64,000 bases of DNA, from positions 43,636,429-43,700,428 of the forward strand of contig OX485804.1 of assembly GCA_950295325.1 (NCBI GenBank), given 5' to 3'. Both the position numbers and the translations under genes were made by a program. A model generated the notes under the pieces. It had not been told where the DNA came from. It did no database searches and saw only the letters and a list, made by a program, of their open reading frames with translations. Positions 31,401-44,235 of the stretch are shown here, piece by piece; positions within the stretch are counted from its first letter, which is position 1, and each line of letters starts with the position of its first letter. This DNA is from Polytrichum commune. Lineage: Eukaryota > Streptophyta > Polytrichopsida > Polytrichales > Polytrichaceae.

Positions 31401-34400
31401 CAAAGTGAAGTTACTCATCCTTTTTAAGTGGTCACATAATCCCTCCAAATTATGTTAACTATTGAGTCTAGAAGGGACAATTAATTTCAATCACATAGTT
31501 CAGTCTCACTATAACACATGTTGTCCTTTAGTATCCATTTTTCCACTACTATAGACATTGTCATAGAAGTTAGACATGTGTTATTCAAACACCAACTTCA
31601 TCAAACTCTTACTTGTGAAAAACAAAATTGTTTAATACTCTTATGGTATTTTTCTAGGAGTAACACGACATGTCACTGGTCGGGATAGGCAAAAAGTCAA
31701 AGCCCAATACTTGCTTAAGATTGACCACTTTAGGCCCACCTATATAACCATTTTAGAAGATCGCATATATGCCCTTCAAAATCCATCGAACATTTGAAAT
31801 TTAAATAACCTTAATCTTATCCTTATGATAGCATTACTCATGCCTACATGGAGGCTCCCTTTTCCATATGGGGAGGGGTAGCAACCTCGCCACGGGTCTT
31901 GTACATACCAACATGTAGCGGTTGGATGTGTTTGTTTTTATTTATTAAAAAAAAATCATTGCAGAGTGAACAATACCCAAGTTGAGTATCCTTCATTTTG
32001 CAAGGATGGCTCAACATAAGGGGCGACTAATCTTAATATAGTTACCAACACTATCATAACATAATTACTAAGTAGCTAGATGATGGTCTCTTTCTAAAGA
32101 AGCATGTTTGTGATTGAAAGACTTTGATAAATTATAGTTGTAGTCAAATACTCTACAACACACAATATGACACTTGGCATTCATATGTGCTTACCTGTAT
32201 CTTGGCATGAGCATGTTCAATAGTGTTATGTGGTGTATGCCTATGTTACAAAATGGTTCACAAGTTCACTAATGTGTACACAAATGATACTTGGCATTAG
32301 TATGCTCAATAATAATATCTTCCTCTTGCATACTCAAATGTAAACACATGACACTTGCCATTAGTATGCCCAAATCATATCTCTCTTTGAACACTAAACC
32401 ACAAAACTATCACCTCAAGTATCCCAATGAGCTATGCTAAATGTCATAATGTAAATAATCTCTCGCTTAAAGAAATTACTTGCTTTGACAAATAGCATCA
32501 TATTGGCAACTAGCAAACGCGACACTTGGAGACCTCTGAACATCTAGTTTAGGCCCTTCGCAAACAGTGCACGTGACACTAAATAGCATAAACGGTGCAG
32601 CATACGAGTCATACGCAATCGCCCCATGTCGATGAAAGAGCAATGCGATCTTACCACTGGAGCAGATTCGCAGAATCTCCAGTTACAATAGGACAAAGCT
32701 TCCGGTGACGTGGGTCATTTGCCTAGGATTCATATGCTTGTAGTGGAGTATCAATTGATGGAGGACCGGGACAACCTCATAGGAGTATTATATAATTTGA
32801 TAGTTGATTCGTTCAATGCAAGGCCCCGTGCAAAGGTGGAATGTGTCAAGCAAGTGGGGGTTTTGTAAACACCCATGAAACTTTGGTATTACTTGGAGGA
32901 AGGAGCTTGGCTCATTGAACTCAACACGAGCTCAAAAATGGTCCAAATGACAGTGTGTCAAAAAGAGGCGTGTGGGAGTGTCAATCCGGGTTGAAAACGG
33001 TCCATTTTGATACCAAAAGCCTCATATTAAATGTGTGCAATTTGGACCAAAATCCAGTCAAAATCTACAACATGACGGAGTTGTATGATGTGAGCCTCCG
33101 ATAGAATTGCAAATACAGACACAGTTGTGATGATAATATCAATCTAGATATTTTGAATGGAATTGCGTTATTTTTATCTAGTGATTTTATAGGTTTGAAT
33201 TATGTGTCGGAGTCGTTGGTTTGGTTTTCTTTTCCATTATACTTTAATTATGAAATGTTCCATAGAGCATGGCAAGACAAGTTTGGCCTTGATGAGCCGA
33301 TATAGAAAGTTCTTTCAGTCAGTCAAACCTCCACACCAACTCCGAACATGCACTGAAACCTTACCGCTGCGTAAAAAAAATTGTATCTTAAAAAAACAAC
33401 CAACTCCCAACCAAAACTCCGGTTGGATTAAAGGCTAACGCAAATGGATCATTGACGAGGGTCCACAAATCTCCCATGAAATCTACATATATTGAAAGTG
33501 TATCAACAGATTCGCCCATAGATATAAAGTTAACTTAAAAGTCGAGAATGTGAGAGCATGTTCTACTTTACCTAAACTTTAGTTCAAAATATGGCCCCTT
33601 TCGACAAGCTTGTTTCCCTCATATTCTTAGAACTCACATGAATGTTTTGTAATTCATCATCAAAGTGAAGATTATCATTCTTCTTAAATGATCATTTAGG
33701 TCCTCCAAATTAAGTTTCCTATTGAACCTAAAATAGTCCAATCCCCTTGGAACACATTCTTTTTTTATGCACGTTCTTAGATCTACGCCTAATTACACTC
33801 CGCTCAAATTCTTATTAAAGATAATCAACCCACATAAAGTCCGTTTACCTTAAGAATGTGCTTGAGACCTTCATAACATTAGTCAGCACATACGTTTAGT
33901 TGGGGTGGGCTACGGAATCCTAGGAGTATAAACATAGCATCTTGCAAATTTGTACACTTCACGCTACAATGCCAGCCCAATGATGTAGGAAGACCCTTAC
34001 TCTGCTGAGTAATGTTATGTTTCTTGTCTCTTGAGAAGGAATATTCTAGGAAGGTAGTAAGAAGTACGAGAGAATATTGACATTTTAGCTAGCACACGCG
34101 GTGCAACTCACAAATGCTATGGGAGTTGTGTGGTCGTCTAAGTGGATTACTAATTCGAACGAGTTCAAGAAGATTTAACCCCTCATTTAACTTGCAAGAA
34201 AGGCTTACTTATTCCAAGGCTCATCGGTTCTTTGAAGTTGTTCCAATCAGAAATGTTTGCGGTTAAGTTAACCCGTAACTTCCCAAGCCTATGAAACGGT
34301 TTTTTTGAGTGCATTTCACTCAATGTTAGTAGTGGAATTTTCATGGACAAGTTTTGAGGTTAAAATGGGATTTGTTTGTAGGATTTTGAAACATGGGAGA

Positions 34401-35180
34401 TGAGTTATTTAGAGGAGGGGGAAAATGGGCATGAATAACCCTTTAGGTTTCTAAAGTATAAAAATGGAAGGAAATGATGTACAAGAAAAATGTCATGTTT
34501 TATCCCCTAAAAAGACCTTTGACCAACCAAATTCACCTGGAAAAAGAGCAGAATGCTTGTGTGATCCACTAGATAGGAATCACTCACTAATTGAGCACCT
34601 TCACAAATTCTCATGCCAACTTGTGCAAACCACAATAGGCCAGCCACCTTGCATTTGGACCATATTTCCAACCACATATATGAAAAATAATTCCCCAAAA
34701 AGTAGAGTGTGTCAAAATTTTAAATTGAACGGTTGATGTGAGCACAAAGGCCGGTTTTACATGAACACCCAAAATGTTTCACTTATACCAAAATAACCTT
34801 CATTAATGTTCATGCAAAGTTGGCATTGAATTGGCGACCATTGATTGGAGCCAACACCCTCGCATGAGCTTCCAACAACAACAAAAACATGACCACTTCC
34901 CACTTTGACATTTTTGTCCTACATTCTAATCATTTGCAAATTCCACGGCTCATGTGTCTATCGGTAGATGCCCATGTTGGCTTGATGATGATAGTTATTT
35001 TGATTGCGGATGAATGTATTAGGCATGGTTAATGTAGGAAAGAAATCATCCATCAACCCAAAATGGGTTGCTTGAGAAGCTAGGGGTTAATTCAAGTGTA
35101 TGGGTCCAAAAAGGCAAGCACTAAGTCCCGGTCTATGGATATGGTGATTTGATTGCTACACTAATTTTCCCAATTAGCAT
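28426..35180. other. Long gene-free stretch
   Basis: No supported gene in about 6.7 kb. It holds a T-rich tract near 30130-30160, a direct duplication of about 26 bp (CATGCACATTAGTATAAAAT) at 30654-30706, a poly-T/poly-A block at 31086-31110, and a loosely repeated phrase GACACTTGGCATTAGTATGC between 32160 and 32370. The 142-codon open frame at 29201-29629 has no recognisable features and is not called. Confidence 0.45.
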
Positions 35181-35345
35181 GTATTATTATTTGGGGTTAT
35201 GCAGTGCAATAACGTCTCTTACTTAGGAGTTCAATATTTTACTACAGAAGTGCAATAGGTTATTTAAACATTATAAAACAAAAATGACTTTGCTTGGTAA
35301 TTTATTACATTGTCATTAAATAGTTATAACACATTCAACCTAAAC
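35181..35345. mobile_element. MITE, ACTATTTGGA family, decayed copy 3
   Basis: TATTATTATTTGGGGTTATG and CAGTGCAATAACGTCTCTTA match the left half of the copy at 54367 (ACTATTTGGAGTTACGCAAT, AATAACGTCTTAC), and the interior words TAGTTATA and ACATTCTCAT/ACATTGTCAT are also shared. The right terminal repeat is lost. At 35440-35475 a separate fragment, GTCACGGCTCTTGGCTCATG then AGTGAAGTGGCCCTAA, matches the right end of the element at 48378. Confidence 0.5.
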
Positions 35346-37440
35346 CACAATTAATCTTCTTGTGTAAATGTAATGACATATGTCTATTCCCCCCTATTAG
35401 TCCCACCCTTGACAATCGGTCAACAACTCTCACAATGTCATGGTCACGGCTCTTGGCTCATGAGTGAAGTGGCCCTAAAGTTTCTCTACTAGAATTTGAT
35501 AGCAGACAATTTTTTTTAAATAAAAATTAAATCTCAACAAACCCCGCATTCAAAGCATCGATAGCGCTTAATTCTTTCCCTAAATTCTATATATCTCCTC
35601 GAGAAGAATGGGCCATGGCCCTACTGCTCAGAAAGAGCATCAAGAGCTTCAAGACGATGTTCGACCAAGTAGTTGTTTCTTGAGGTGGAAGTTAGAACTC
35701 CGACAACGAATTTGAAGTACGTAGGTGTTATTCGGTTACCTTCCTTAATTGGACACTTTTATTTGACTGCCGTGTGGTTAGGGTGAGGGTCAAAGAATAA
35801 ACAAAGAGAAAGGACCGTCGTTGTTCGTTTTACAATAACATGCGGAGTTTATTCACGGCCTCTAGTCCATGTCTGCGTGGTCATGGGGGAGCAGACTATT
35901 CCTTTGTCAACGCCACACGCCATGAGTGACGCGGCGCCAAAGAATAAACATGATTCAGACACGTATTTTTAAAAGAGCTTGGACTACGTCTTCAAATCTT
36001 ACTAAGTACTCTACACTCAATGGTGAACACAATTATGATGTATATAAGTTAACCTAGGCATATTTACAAAATCTAGGCTTTTTGGTTGCTTCGATTTTAT
36101 CATAGGATCCTCCCATACACATTTGTTATACTTGAATTTTATGGGAGATATGTGAATCCTTAGAGATTACTTGAAATTTTATGCAAATAAAATACGTTGA
36201 AAAAGAAAGAAAAAATCTATTTTTAATGTTAAATATATAGAATAAGATTCTAATAGTGAAAGTATAAACAAATAAACTACTATAATATTATCATAATCAA
36301 CTCTACATAATCTATTGTATGATCTTACCCTACAATCCTATCGTAGGATCTTGTGATAGAATTCAACATGTAATAATTTTTTATTTGGACTTAGTTCAAA
36401 TTTACTTAAATAAGTGTTTTCTAGGAGGCCCTATATATTCAATTAAGGAATCAACAAACCTCCATTTCCAATAACCATAACTAAAGCATGAGATTTATTT
36501 ATTTATTTATTTTTCTTCTTCTTCTTCTTCTTCTTCTTCTTTTAATGCTTCATAGCAAGTATGATAATGCAACAAACTTTTGTTGTGTAAATGTAATCGA
36601 TAGGATTTGGAGAACATAAAAATCAAGTAAAATAAAATAATTAAATTAGAATATTGAATTGATTGACACCCACATACCCTACAGTGAGATTGTGCAAGGC
36701 ACAACTAAGGTTTGTGAGTCTAGAACAGACAACGAATGTAATGTGGTCATATTCTTTCTAGATTATATCTAGTCCTTCTAGAACACAATTCTAAGAACCT
36801 TTTACACTGGTCATGTTTGAAGAAACGTATCCGTTTTGGGCTCACACACCTTAATTATGTGAGAGTGCAGTGGCTACAAGCCTAAGTTAGAAGCACCTAT
36901 CATAAACATGCTTCTTAAGTAAGGTACGTATACCCAAAACCAACACTATGTACCATAATCGTACAATTGGGGCTTTCAAATGTGCGTCAATGAGACATAA
37001 TAGGACATAATCTTGGTTTAAGGTAATATGCGGTTTCGGGTTTGCTTGCCTTTAGTCACTATCTCCTAGAATGTAGCATGTCTATGCATTTTGGAGCACA
37101 AACTCAAGACAATCATACAGTGGTAGTTTTCTTGGAAGGATGTTTGTAGTAGGCCTCTCCATGTTCCATAAGATAGGCACCATAGGAGTGAGGCAAGTTT
37201 GTCACTAAATGTTCATTTATTGGATGAACACGTCATAAGACTTTCTATATGTTGTCGTCATTGGTTCCAAAAAAACAAAACACATAGATCTAGGAAGTGC
37301 CCTAGAACCTTGATGGAGATAGCATGGCGTTGCATTTGGTTTCGTTGTTCCTAGATCAAGTATTGAGGATTTCATCATCGTGGTTGCAAATTTTGACTTA
37401 TTTTGCATTGAAAAAAAGAAAAAAAAGAAAAAAAAGATTA
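35346..37440. other. Gene-free sequence with a TTC microsatellite
   Basis: No gene is supported. A TTTA then TTC simple repeat occupies about 36490-36541, and an A-rich GAAAAAAAG tract lies at 37410-37437. Confidence 0.4.
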
Positions 37441-37640
37441 TTAATTAGTCAACAAACCAAGGTCATTGGTCCAAGATGACCCTAAAATACCGGATGATAG
37501 TGGAGAGGTACCCAAACCGAACAAAGTGGTTGGCGGTTTGATTCCTGGCCATGAAATTGTCTCTCTACTTGACGGAAAATTGACTAGGTGGTCAAGTGCC
37601 TCCTGTGTTGCCCAAAACAAAAACCCAAAAAAAAAGGTCA
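37441..37640. mobile_element. Possible SINE-like retroposon
   Basis: A 200-bp segment lies between an A/G-rich tract and an A-rich end (AAAACAAAAACCCAAAAAAA). It includes GGCGGTTTGATTCCTGGCC, which resembles a tRNA-type B box (GGTTCRANYCC). The upstream A box is poor. The translated product is not protein-like. Only a tentative call. Confidence 0.2.
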
Positions 37641-40559
37641 TATCATCGTTGTAATAGATATATGAGCTTTAAATGTATGATGACTACCTTGAAGATTTGA
37701 AATGTTTCTGCAAAAGTTGGATGGTTGTGGTGTCAATATAACCTCGTCATGATGGATGAAGTTCTAATAAAATCAAAGTCTCTCTAAGTTGAAATGTAGT
37801 ATTATTAAGCATTGTGCATCCATTCATGTGGGCCTTCAGAATATATAACCATGGGAGACCTAGTGCAAGGACACTCAAATTAAAGTCTTAATCCGCACTG
37901 GGTTGGGGCATCCCTTGGTTATATGCTCTGGACCCACATGAACGAACGCACATTGCTTAATAATGCTATGAGGTCGATTCATTCCAAGTAAATCCCAAGA
38001 GTGTAATTAATGTCTATGATGCCGTTCCAAAGGTGGCACCGAATTTTAGTGTTATGATTTAAAAGACTCCATCACGACACACTGCGTTCTCACCTTCCAA
38101 TGGCACACAAACCTCATGCTCTGATCACACCAAACTTTCTGTGTAGTTCTAGCTATGAAATTGCTGGGGATTATGTTGAGAAATAGATGTTGGCCCACCA
38201 CTTTTCACATCATTACAGCCGGAGATGTTGATGGATGGTGCTAGAAATGGCCGGTGTGATCGGCCCCTCAGTCTTCACGCATAAAGATAGGCTCTATGTA
38301 TCAACCCACGGAATTGCATGTTCATACTATGACTTACATTACGTCGTATGTGAGACATTAAAGAAATGACAAGAAAATATATATGCATATTGTTGCATAC
38401 GAGCATACTTCTCACCCATCCATCCATCCATGTTAGCAACCCACGGGGAGGTCACTTCATTGTCAAGTTGAGTCAGACACCACGTGCGGACAAAGTTTGC
38501 TACCCCTATATTACATGCCATATATAAATTTAAAATTTATGATATTTTTTCTACATATACATAACCATTGATAGTGTCTTTTGTATACTTTTTTGAAATT
38601 TATAGTCATCTTTATTTTTTAGTAATTGTTTTAGTTCAATTCTGTGTCATTCTAGTTAGAAATGGTATGTTTTATGAAAAAAAAAAATCATCAAATTTAG
38701 TTACTACTTTTGACTATGTCATAGGTACTGTGTATATCTACTCATGAAAAAATTTTGATAAAATTTTGACCCATTTTGGTGGTGCAACTTACCAAAAGAA
38801 GATTTTTTTTGGTCGCACGTGGTGTTCAACTTGACAACGGAGTGATCTACCCGTGTAGCAACCTAACCCACTTATAAAATTTTGGTTGATTCATTTCGAA
38901 TGTGCCCAATGCTCAACTAATTTGGGGCCCATTAGGTAGCTTTGAAGCTCAAAATGATCATTCCGGTGTCATTGGCCACCTCCAAATTCTTAAGAATCTA
39001 AGTCTTTCTAAGACAACATTCACTTTAGCTGAATTACGGTAAACGTTGGCACCATTCTTTGTCTTCGAGTGAGCAGCATAGATAGTTGGACCTGGGATTT
39101 GCAGCTTGCTCCCTTAGTTCTTGTGATCAGATTCGTTTAGTCTTGGATCCGGCTATGTGCTCGTGATTTGTGATTCTTAAAATGGGCAATGGAATATTCT
39201 TTTGTTTATTCGATGGCTTTGTGGATAAAGTAGCCAAAAGTGTTCCTAAACTTTACAAAAGCGGATGAGATTGTCAACTTTGAAATGAACGTGTATAGAT
39301 TTGGATGAAAATTTTGTATAAGCATCCATATATGGCTTTGCCACTTCAATAGTTGTAGCCAATGCTCCTCTCTTCAAATCTTGAAATAAAAATCATTGTT
39401 TGTGATGAATAACTTAGTGTCTAAGCATCTATATGGAGAAAGTATTTTTGGTTGTCGTTAAGTGTCACGTAAGCTAACATAAGGTACATGTAAGTAAGCC
39501 TTGTGCAATCACTCTTTTCTTAATTGGACACCTATATTTGAGTGGCATATATTGTAAGGTTTGCAGTTGACAATGGACATCAAAAAGACATGTATCATCA
39601 CAATGAGAGCAAGATGAGGTTGTACTAAGTGCTAAAATGTAGATACTCTACTAGGTTTTAATACACTAGACACATGAGTTAGTGTGGTTGCTCATTATTG
39701 ACCCATGTAAAGTGTCTTGCAATCACTAGGTGGCAACCATAGAAGGTGCATGGGACATGGATTTGTTGCCATGGACATGAAAAACCATGAAGGCCAATCT
39801 AATCAGCGTGGTATATCAGTTGAATCCCACACTAAATCACATATTTAATATAGTGAACAAAATTGCAAAAAAAGCACATGTGATCATTCAATGCATTCTC
39901 TTAGAGGAATACGGCACTTTGAGCTCTCACGACTTTTGCATCACAACTCGCTATTCTTGAACTCGAAATGACAATCTTTGTGATTCGCAATTGCAAACCA
40001 ATGAAACAAAACATGAGCCGAACCAACGTTCAAAATCGTAAAGCAAATAAAGCTAATTTGGTGACTCCTCCCAACCCAATGGAACTCATCTAACAAACAA
40101 GAGGTATCAACGGTTAACTTTTCTAAACCGGACACATGTACTTGAATGTTGTGTGGTTAAGTATGGATCTAAGAACAAAATTCACAAAGACAAATGTTTA
40201 GGAGAGATAGGGCCACATCTTCAAATTTTGTTAACTACTCTACACTCAACAATAAGAATAATTACTGGGACCTTATACGTATGTGTTTAAGAAATCAACA
40301 CAATATGTGCTTCCAAAAACCACGACTATTTCAAAAAAGAAAAAGAAAAATGATTTTCAATTTGGATTTTGTCGATGCTCCATCATAGATTCATTAATAC
40401 AACACACACTTCAAGACATAAATTTGATCAATAGAAGATGGAGAAGAAAGAAACCTAACCTTATAAACCACATCCATCTCGTCGGCCTTCAAAGTGACTC
40501 GATTGGCAAATGGAACCACAAAGGCGCCACAAGGCAACCACATATGTTATTAGTTACCC
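37641..40559. other. Gene-free sequence
   Basis: AT-rich with only short unsupported open frames. A short TCCATCCATCCATCCA run lies near 38410. Nothing else seen. Confidence 0.4.
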
Positions 40560-41934
40560 ACCAATGATCGCGGAGAAACCGGCCGCTAGTTACAGTTACA
40601 CCGGTGGAGTTAAAGAAACAACCGGTTCAAATCCAAGACTTCGGGACATTACCGATCCGTGTAGAGGAATCCGTCGAATATTCCTTGCTTCAATAAAGAG
40701 CCCCCGAAAGGTGTCAACATGTGACCGGTTGGTATCGGAAACACTAGGATCTCAACCGTTTAACCCTATGATCGGGGAGAGCCGGTGGTTACGTACAGAT
40801 GAACCGGTTGAGTTTGAGAAAGAACCGGTTGAAGTTGAAGACTGCAGGAGAATTACCGATCGTTTTAGAAGAATCTATGGAAGAATATACCACAATCTAG
40901 TAAAGGAACATCGGAATTCAATGCAAGGTTGACCAGGGAGATTTTTGGGCACACTAATCGGTTGAGATCCTAGTGTTTGCAAGTCCGCCTGGTTACATGT
41001 TGACAACATCCTCCGGTGTTCCTTTATTAAGTAGGGGTATATTCTTCTATAGATTCCTCTAAAATGGTCGGTAATTTTCCTGCAATCTTGAACTTCAACC
41101 GGTTATTTCTCAAACTCGACCGGTTCATCTGTAACTAACTGCCGGCTCTCCCCGATTATAGGATCCTAGTGTTTGGAAGTCTGACCGGTTACATGTTGAC
41201 ATCCTTCGGTGTTCCTTTACTAGATTGGGGTATATTCTTCCATAGATTCCTCTAAAATGATCGGTAACTCTCCTGCAGTCTTGAACTTCAACCGGTTATT
41301 TCTCAAACTCAACCGGTTCATCTGTAACTAACTGCCGGTTCTCCCTGATTATAGGATCCTAGTGTTTGGAAGTCCGACCGGTTACATGTTCACATCCTCC
41401 AGTGTTCCTTTATTAGATTGGGGTATATTCTTCCATAGATTCCCCTAAAATGATCGGTAACTCTCCTGCAGTCTTGAACTTCAACCGGTTATTTCTCAAA
41501 CTCAACCGGTTCATCTGTAACTAACTGCTGGTTCTCCCCGATTATAGGATCCTAGTGTTTGCAAGTCCGACCGGTTACATGTTGACATCCTCCGGTGTTC
41601 CTTTACTAGATTGGGTATATTCTTTTATAGATTCTTCTAAAATGATCGGTAATTCTCCTGCAGTCTCCAACTTCAACCGGTTATTTCTCAAACTTGACCG
41701 GTTCATCTGTAACTAACTGCCGGTTCTCCCCGATTATAGGATCCTAGTGTTTGGAAGTCTGACCGGTTACATGTTGACATCCTTCGGTGTTCCTTTACTA
41801 GATTGGGGTATATTCTTCCATAGATTCCTCTAAAATGATCGGTAACTCTCCTGCAGTCTTGAACTTCAACCGGTTATTTCTCAAACTCAACCGGTTCATC
41901 TGTAACTAACTGCCGGTTCTCCCCGATCATTGGT
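40560..41934. mobile_element. Fold-back element built of ACCGGTT-rich 193-bp units
   Basis: The outer ends ACCAATGATCG (40560) and CGATCATTGGT (ending 41934) are inverted repeats. On the right, five direct units start near 40966, 41161, 41354, 41547 and 41739 (spacing 192-195 bp), each with GGATCCTAGTGTTTG, ACCGGTTACATGTTGACATC, ATAGATTCCTCTAAAATGAT, CTTCAACCGGTTATTTCTCA and CTAACTGCCGGTTCTCCCCG. On the left (40560-40930) are about two units in opposite orientation and more diverged. The ACCGGTT motif is itself nearly palindromic and recurs many times. No coding capacity. It is probably a non-autonomous DNA element whose subterminal repeats have expanded. Confidence 0.7.
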
Positions 41935-42099
41935 CACTGCTTTAACCAATGCCGTAAAATCTCTCAGGCCATCGGTACCTTATACTGTACTCAGCAGTGA
42001 CAAAAAGCTACATAAAGTACTGAGGAAGTTTTATTATAACGCACCATGAGCATATATGCATGCATTCGGCGTCAGGGTTGACCCAGTCAAAGACCAAGC

Positions 42100-42240
42100 A
42101 AACAAACAACCAACCTGCCCGCCGGGAGGGGGGGGCGGGGTCGGCACCGGCCAAGAGTACCAGTGGGCCCTGGTGGGCCCCGCCCCCACTACAACCACCC
42201 CTTCTTTCTATTTGTTCGTACAAATCAGTGTCCGGGGAGA
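42100..42240. other. GC-rich insert
   Basis: A C/G-rich block (GGGAGGGGGGGGCGGGGTCG, then GTGGGCCCTGGTGGGCCCCG) interrupts the ACCGGTT-repeat neighbourhood. Its composition is very different from its surroundings. It has no identifiable gene, and its origin is unknown. Confidence 0.4.
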
Positions 42241-42279
42241 TTCTTGGACAGAAGGTGTGAGGGTATTATTACATTTGTT

Positions 42280-42600
42280 TTCTCATCTATGTCCGGGAAG
42301 AACCGGTGGTTAGTTACAGATGAACCGGTGGAGTTTGAGAAATAACCGGTTGAAGTTGGAGACTTCCGGAGAATACGTTTTCTCATCTACGTCCGGGAAG
42401 AACCGGCGGTTAGTTACGGATGAACCAGTGGAGTTTGAGAAATAACCGGTTGAAGTTGGAGACTTCCGGAGAATACGTATTCTCATCTATGTCCAGGAAG
42501 AACCGGCGGTTAGTTACGGATGAACCGGTGGAGTTTGAGAAATAACCGGTTGAAGTTGGAGACTTCCGGAGAATTAGTGATCGTTTTAGAGGATGAATCA
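42280..42600. repeat. Three tandem 100-bp ACCGGTT-family units
   Basis: TTCTCATCTAYGTCCGGGAA recurs at exactly 100-bp spacing (about 42280, 42380, 42480). Each occurrence is followed by GAACCGGCGGTTAGTTACGG, ATGAACCGGTGGAGTTTGAG, AAATAACCGGTTGAAGTTGG and AGACTTCCGGAGAATA. The third unit runs on into a longer unit-like sequence to about 42600. It is in the inverse orientation to the five units at 41 kb. A separate small hairpin (arms 42766-42779 and 42795-42808, CTAATATCACGTGC) lies just beyond. Confidence 0.75.
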
Positions 42601-43440
42601 AAAGATGAATATACCTCCTCAAATGAATGAAAGCAAAACCGGGAGATGATGTCAACATGTAACCGGCTGGATTTAGAATCACTGGGATCTTGACCGACTC
42701 TATATGCCCAAACTTCTTCCCGGGCATTGTTTCTCATGTTCTCTAGCTTCTGCACTCTAGCCTCCCTAATATCACGTGCCCGTCGCAACCGAGGTGCACG
42801 TGATATTAAGGAGTTCTCCAGTGTTGACGTGGATGTGTGATAGTAGAGAAACGGTTTGGCATGTGATGTTATGGAAGAACGCAAAGCCAACATTGCAGTA
42901 ATAATTAACAATGATGATAATGATGACGACGTGATGTGTGCGAGTGTGTGGTTTGGATTCTTTGGTGGGTTCGTTTAATGTCGAACTAGTGTTGTCTTTA
43001 AATACATTTGACTTCATAAATTTAGCATCAAAGACACCAAATTAGTTTACTGGAGTTTAATGGAAATGAATCGGCCCTCAACACTATAGGGAGTTTATTT
43101 CTACTAGGGTTCCCTTCATTCGTGGTGGACGGGCTTATACCATGACACCACGAATCCCAAGCCATCATGCACTGTTCTAGACCCACTAGAATGCCGTCTA
43201 AGTAAACGTTTGAGATTCAATGCTCTTTGTAAGGTATGTGGCTTTGTTATGGGCACTTCCAACTCCACATACACTCTTGGTTGTTGGAACAAGCTAGGAA
43301 GTTCGGTCTCACCCAAAAAGAATGTCATTGTCTCAAGGTCCGAGATCGGGGTTGAGGTCCAGAAGTTATAAGAGGTCAAATTGAAGATTTTCTTTTTGTC
43401 TCTTCTATGATCCTAAAACACTTGGAAAAATATTTGTTGT
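42601..43440. other. Gene-free sequence
   Basis: Diverged ACCGGTT-family sequence fades out by about 42720, then follow AT-rich bases with no supported gene. Confidence 0.4.
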
Positions 43441-43449
43441 GTTCACAAA

Positions 43450-44226
43450 GGGGGGGGGGGGGGACGTGAAACCTACATGCTTTCAGGGGGAGGTGGATAG
43501 GGGCTGAGGCAACCCCCCAAAAACATTTTGAATTTTTTTGATCCCAACCAAAAATTGTTGCCCGCCTTGCCCAACTTCCAAAAACACATTGTCCTTGCTA
43601 TCTTGAAGGTTGTTTGTCCACAGAACCCATATTGAATGCACTTCACCTTCAAGGGACAAAATCCAATATATATGTGCATTTCCACTTAGTAAATAAGCAA
43701 TTGACTGGGATTTCATTCCCGAAGTGAAACTGTCAATAAAGCATGTAGTTTAGTTGGAAGTCAAACACATTACAAAATCATCATTAGCATTGAGGTTATA
43801 TTTTTGTGACTTGCCATTTGAAAGGGTCTTTGTCATTCTAAAATGAAATTGAGATTAGTGTGCTATTTCTAGTATGCATAATTTACAATAATTTAGGTAA
43901 TGCCTTCTACTTTCACAAGTATTCACACACATTCAAATTTACTAAGTACAATTTAATGTAATGTAGCATATTTAGCCTAATTAAATCGGACATTTTGCTT
44001 ACCAATTTAATGAAGCCTAATTTATTCTAAAATGGGTGCACTCAATATGGGTTTTGTGGACAAGCAACCTTCAAGAATGCAAAGGCAACATTTTTTGAAG
44101 TTGGGCGGGGTGGCCAATAATTTTTGATTGGGATCAGAAATTTTTGAAATGTTTTTTTGGGGGGCTACCTTGGCCCCTATCCACCTCCCCTTGAAAGCTC
44201 GTAGGGGGGGAGCTTTAACGTCCCAC
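43450..44226. mobile_element. Mutator-like non-autonomous element with 9-bp target duplication
   Basis: GTTCACAAA occurs directly outside both ends (43441-43449 and 44227-44235). The terminal inverted repeats are about 195 bp. Left words are GGGACGTGAAACCTAC, GCTTTCAGGGGGAGGTGGAT, CCCAACCAAAAATTGTTG and CAGAACCCATATTGAATGCA. The right side carries their mirrors TGCACTCAATATGGGTTTTG, CCAATAATTTTTGATTGGGA, ATCCACCTCCCCTTGAAAGC and TTTAACGTCCCAC. Long terminal repeats with a 9-bp duplication are the hallmark of MULEs. The roughly 390-bp centre has no coding capacity. The left end carries a poly-G run, probably a later slippage expansion. Confidence 0.7.
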
Positions 44227-44235
44227 GTTCACAAA

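Noticed and set aside
40540-40932. 140-codon plus-strand frame
   Set aside because: Coincides with the inverted units of the ACCGGTT fold-back; the peptide follows repeat words (EPVEFEKEPVEVED).
42056-42313. Pro/Gly-rich 85-codon frame
   Set aside because: Falls on the GC-rich insert and the ACCGGTT repeat; composition-driven.
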